In this document: piece after piece, positions 63,720 to 64,000 of the stretch
How positions within the stretch are numbered: the stretch's first letter is position 1
How the letters are laid out: the number at the start of each line of letters is the position of its first letter
Source of the DNA: Pseudoips prasinana
Lineage: Eukaryota; Arthropoda; Insecta; Lepidoptera; Nolidae
Assembly: GCA_951640165.1 (NCBI GenBank)
Contig: OX621246.1
Location: 1,141,001-1,205,000, forward strand
Direction: 5' to 3'
Length of the DNA stretch: 64,000 nt
Program-made: the position numbers and the translations under genes
Notes under the pieces: generated by a model
Database searches by the model: none
Seen by the model: the letters and a program-made list of their open reading frames with translations, nothing else
What the model was told of the DNA's origin: nothing

Positions 63720-63840
63720 AAGCATTCATAATATGACATATCCCAAGTTGTTTTCAGAAACATCCAATAGTCTGCTTGCCATTACAACTAGCTCAGTAAA
63801 TCAATCGATCCAATCTTCAGAGAACACAAATTTTGGTGTC
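63720..63840 (+). repeat. Direct repeat, copy 2
   Basis: 121 bp, starts exactly where the fold-back ends ('aagcattcataatatgacat'). Confidence 0.85.
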
Positions 63841-63859
63841 GGTCATGTTTCTTGAAAAC

Positions 63860-63940
63860 AAAAGGGAGTCCTAAATTTGATCTGCCAGTGTGTATCGTTC
63901 GTAGCTTAACGCAGCGCGCCTACCTCGGATTGGTAGATTA
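63860..63940 (+). repeat. SINE family C, partial
   Basis: 'cctaaatttgatctgccag', 'cgttcgtagcttaacgcagc', 'cctcggattggtagatt', then runs into Helitron-like sequence ('tatagcctatgtg'). Confidence 0.6.
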
Positions 63941-64000
63941 TTGTTTCATTATAGCCTATGTGCCAGTGTGTATTCGGATGTATAAGTTTGCTTTATTCTC

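Noticed and set aside
1..64000. CRISPR array, operon, bacterial or polydnavirus segment
   Set aside because: No regularly spaced repeats, no prokaryotic gene organisation, and no virulence-segment genes; all long frames are explained by eukaryotic mobile elements.

Overview
The window reads as repeat-packed, non-genic DNA from a moth or butterfly (ditrysian Lepidoptera). This is inferred from the mobile elements: Helitron-like repeats of the lepidopteran Lep1 type (hairpin plus terminal CTAG), tRNA-derived SINEs, RTE and Jockey/CR1 LINEs, a TED/gypsy-type errantivirus with env, and a cecropia-type mariner. No complete host gene, rRNA, genuine tRNA gene or CRISPR array is visible. One GC-rich stretch near 27.5-28.2 kb may be the 5' end of a host gene; that is weakly supported. 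The piece could be a long intron, intergenic heterochromatin or sex-chromosome sequence; the sequence alone cannot decide.

Layout. 1-19 kb: SINEs, MITEs, Helitron-like copies, LINE tails and six-copy repeat family 'E' (one copy splits a LINE reverse transcriptase at 5.9-6.4 kb). 19.3-25.9 kb: LINE block: a decayed RTE fragment, a nearly complete Jockey/CR1-like LINE (ORF1 with PHD-like finger, coiled coil and baculovirus FP25K-like domain; ORF2 endonuclease/reverse transcriptase lacking its FADD region), then a 5'-truncated second LINE. 26-38 kb: SINEs, LINE tails, two large fold-backs (78-bp and about 148-bp arms) and a Helitron cluster. 38.7-46.8 kb: a young, structurally complete errantivirus on the minus strand, with two 234-bp LTRs differing at one base, a 4-bp target duplication, gag, pol and env open, a tRNA-Leu primer site and a canonical A AAA AAC frameshift site. 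It sits in a SINE that itself sits in an older repeat. 47-51.7 kb: Helitron copies and unassigned DNA. 51.8-56.2 kb: a three-level nest: RTE LINE inside a 4.17-kb DNA element with 38-bp terminal inverted repeats, inside a tRNA SINE. 60.6-62.2 kb: an apparently intact 1,282-bp mariner inside a Helitron-like repeat. 62.3-63.9 kb: a non-LTR RT C-terminus and an 83-bp-arm fold-back between direct repeats.

How the parts work together. Three elements carry near-complete machinery: the errantivirus (Gag, Pro-RT-RNaseH-IN, Env), the mariner (one transposase between matched inverted repeats) and the Jockey-like LINE (complete except for the RT active site). The SINEs lack enzymes and presumably borrow LINE machinery; several share RTE-like (GAT)n tails. 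Family letters (A-H, E, F, G, S, M) are labels used only in this annotation.
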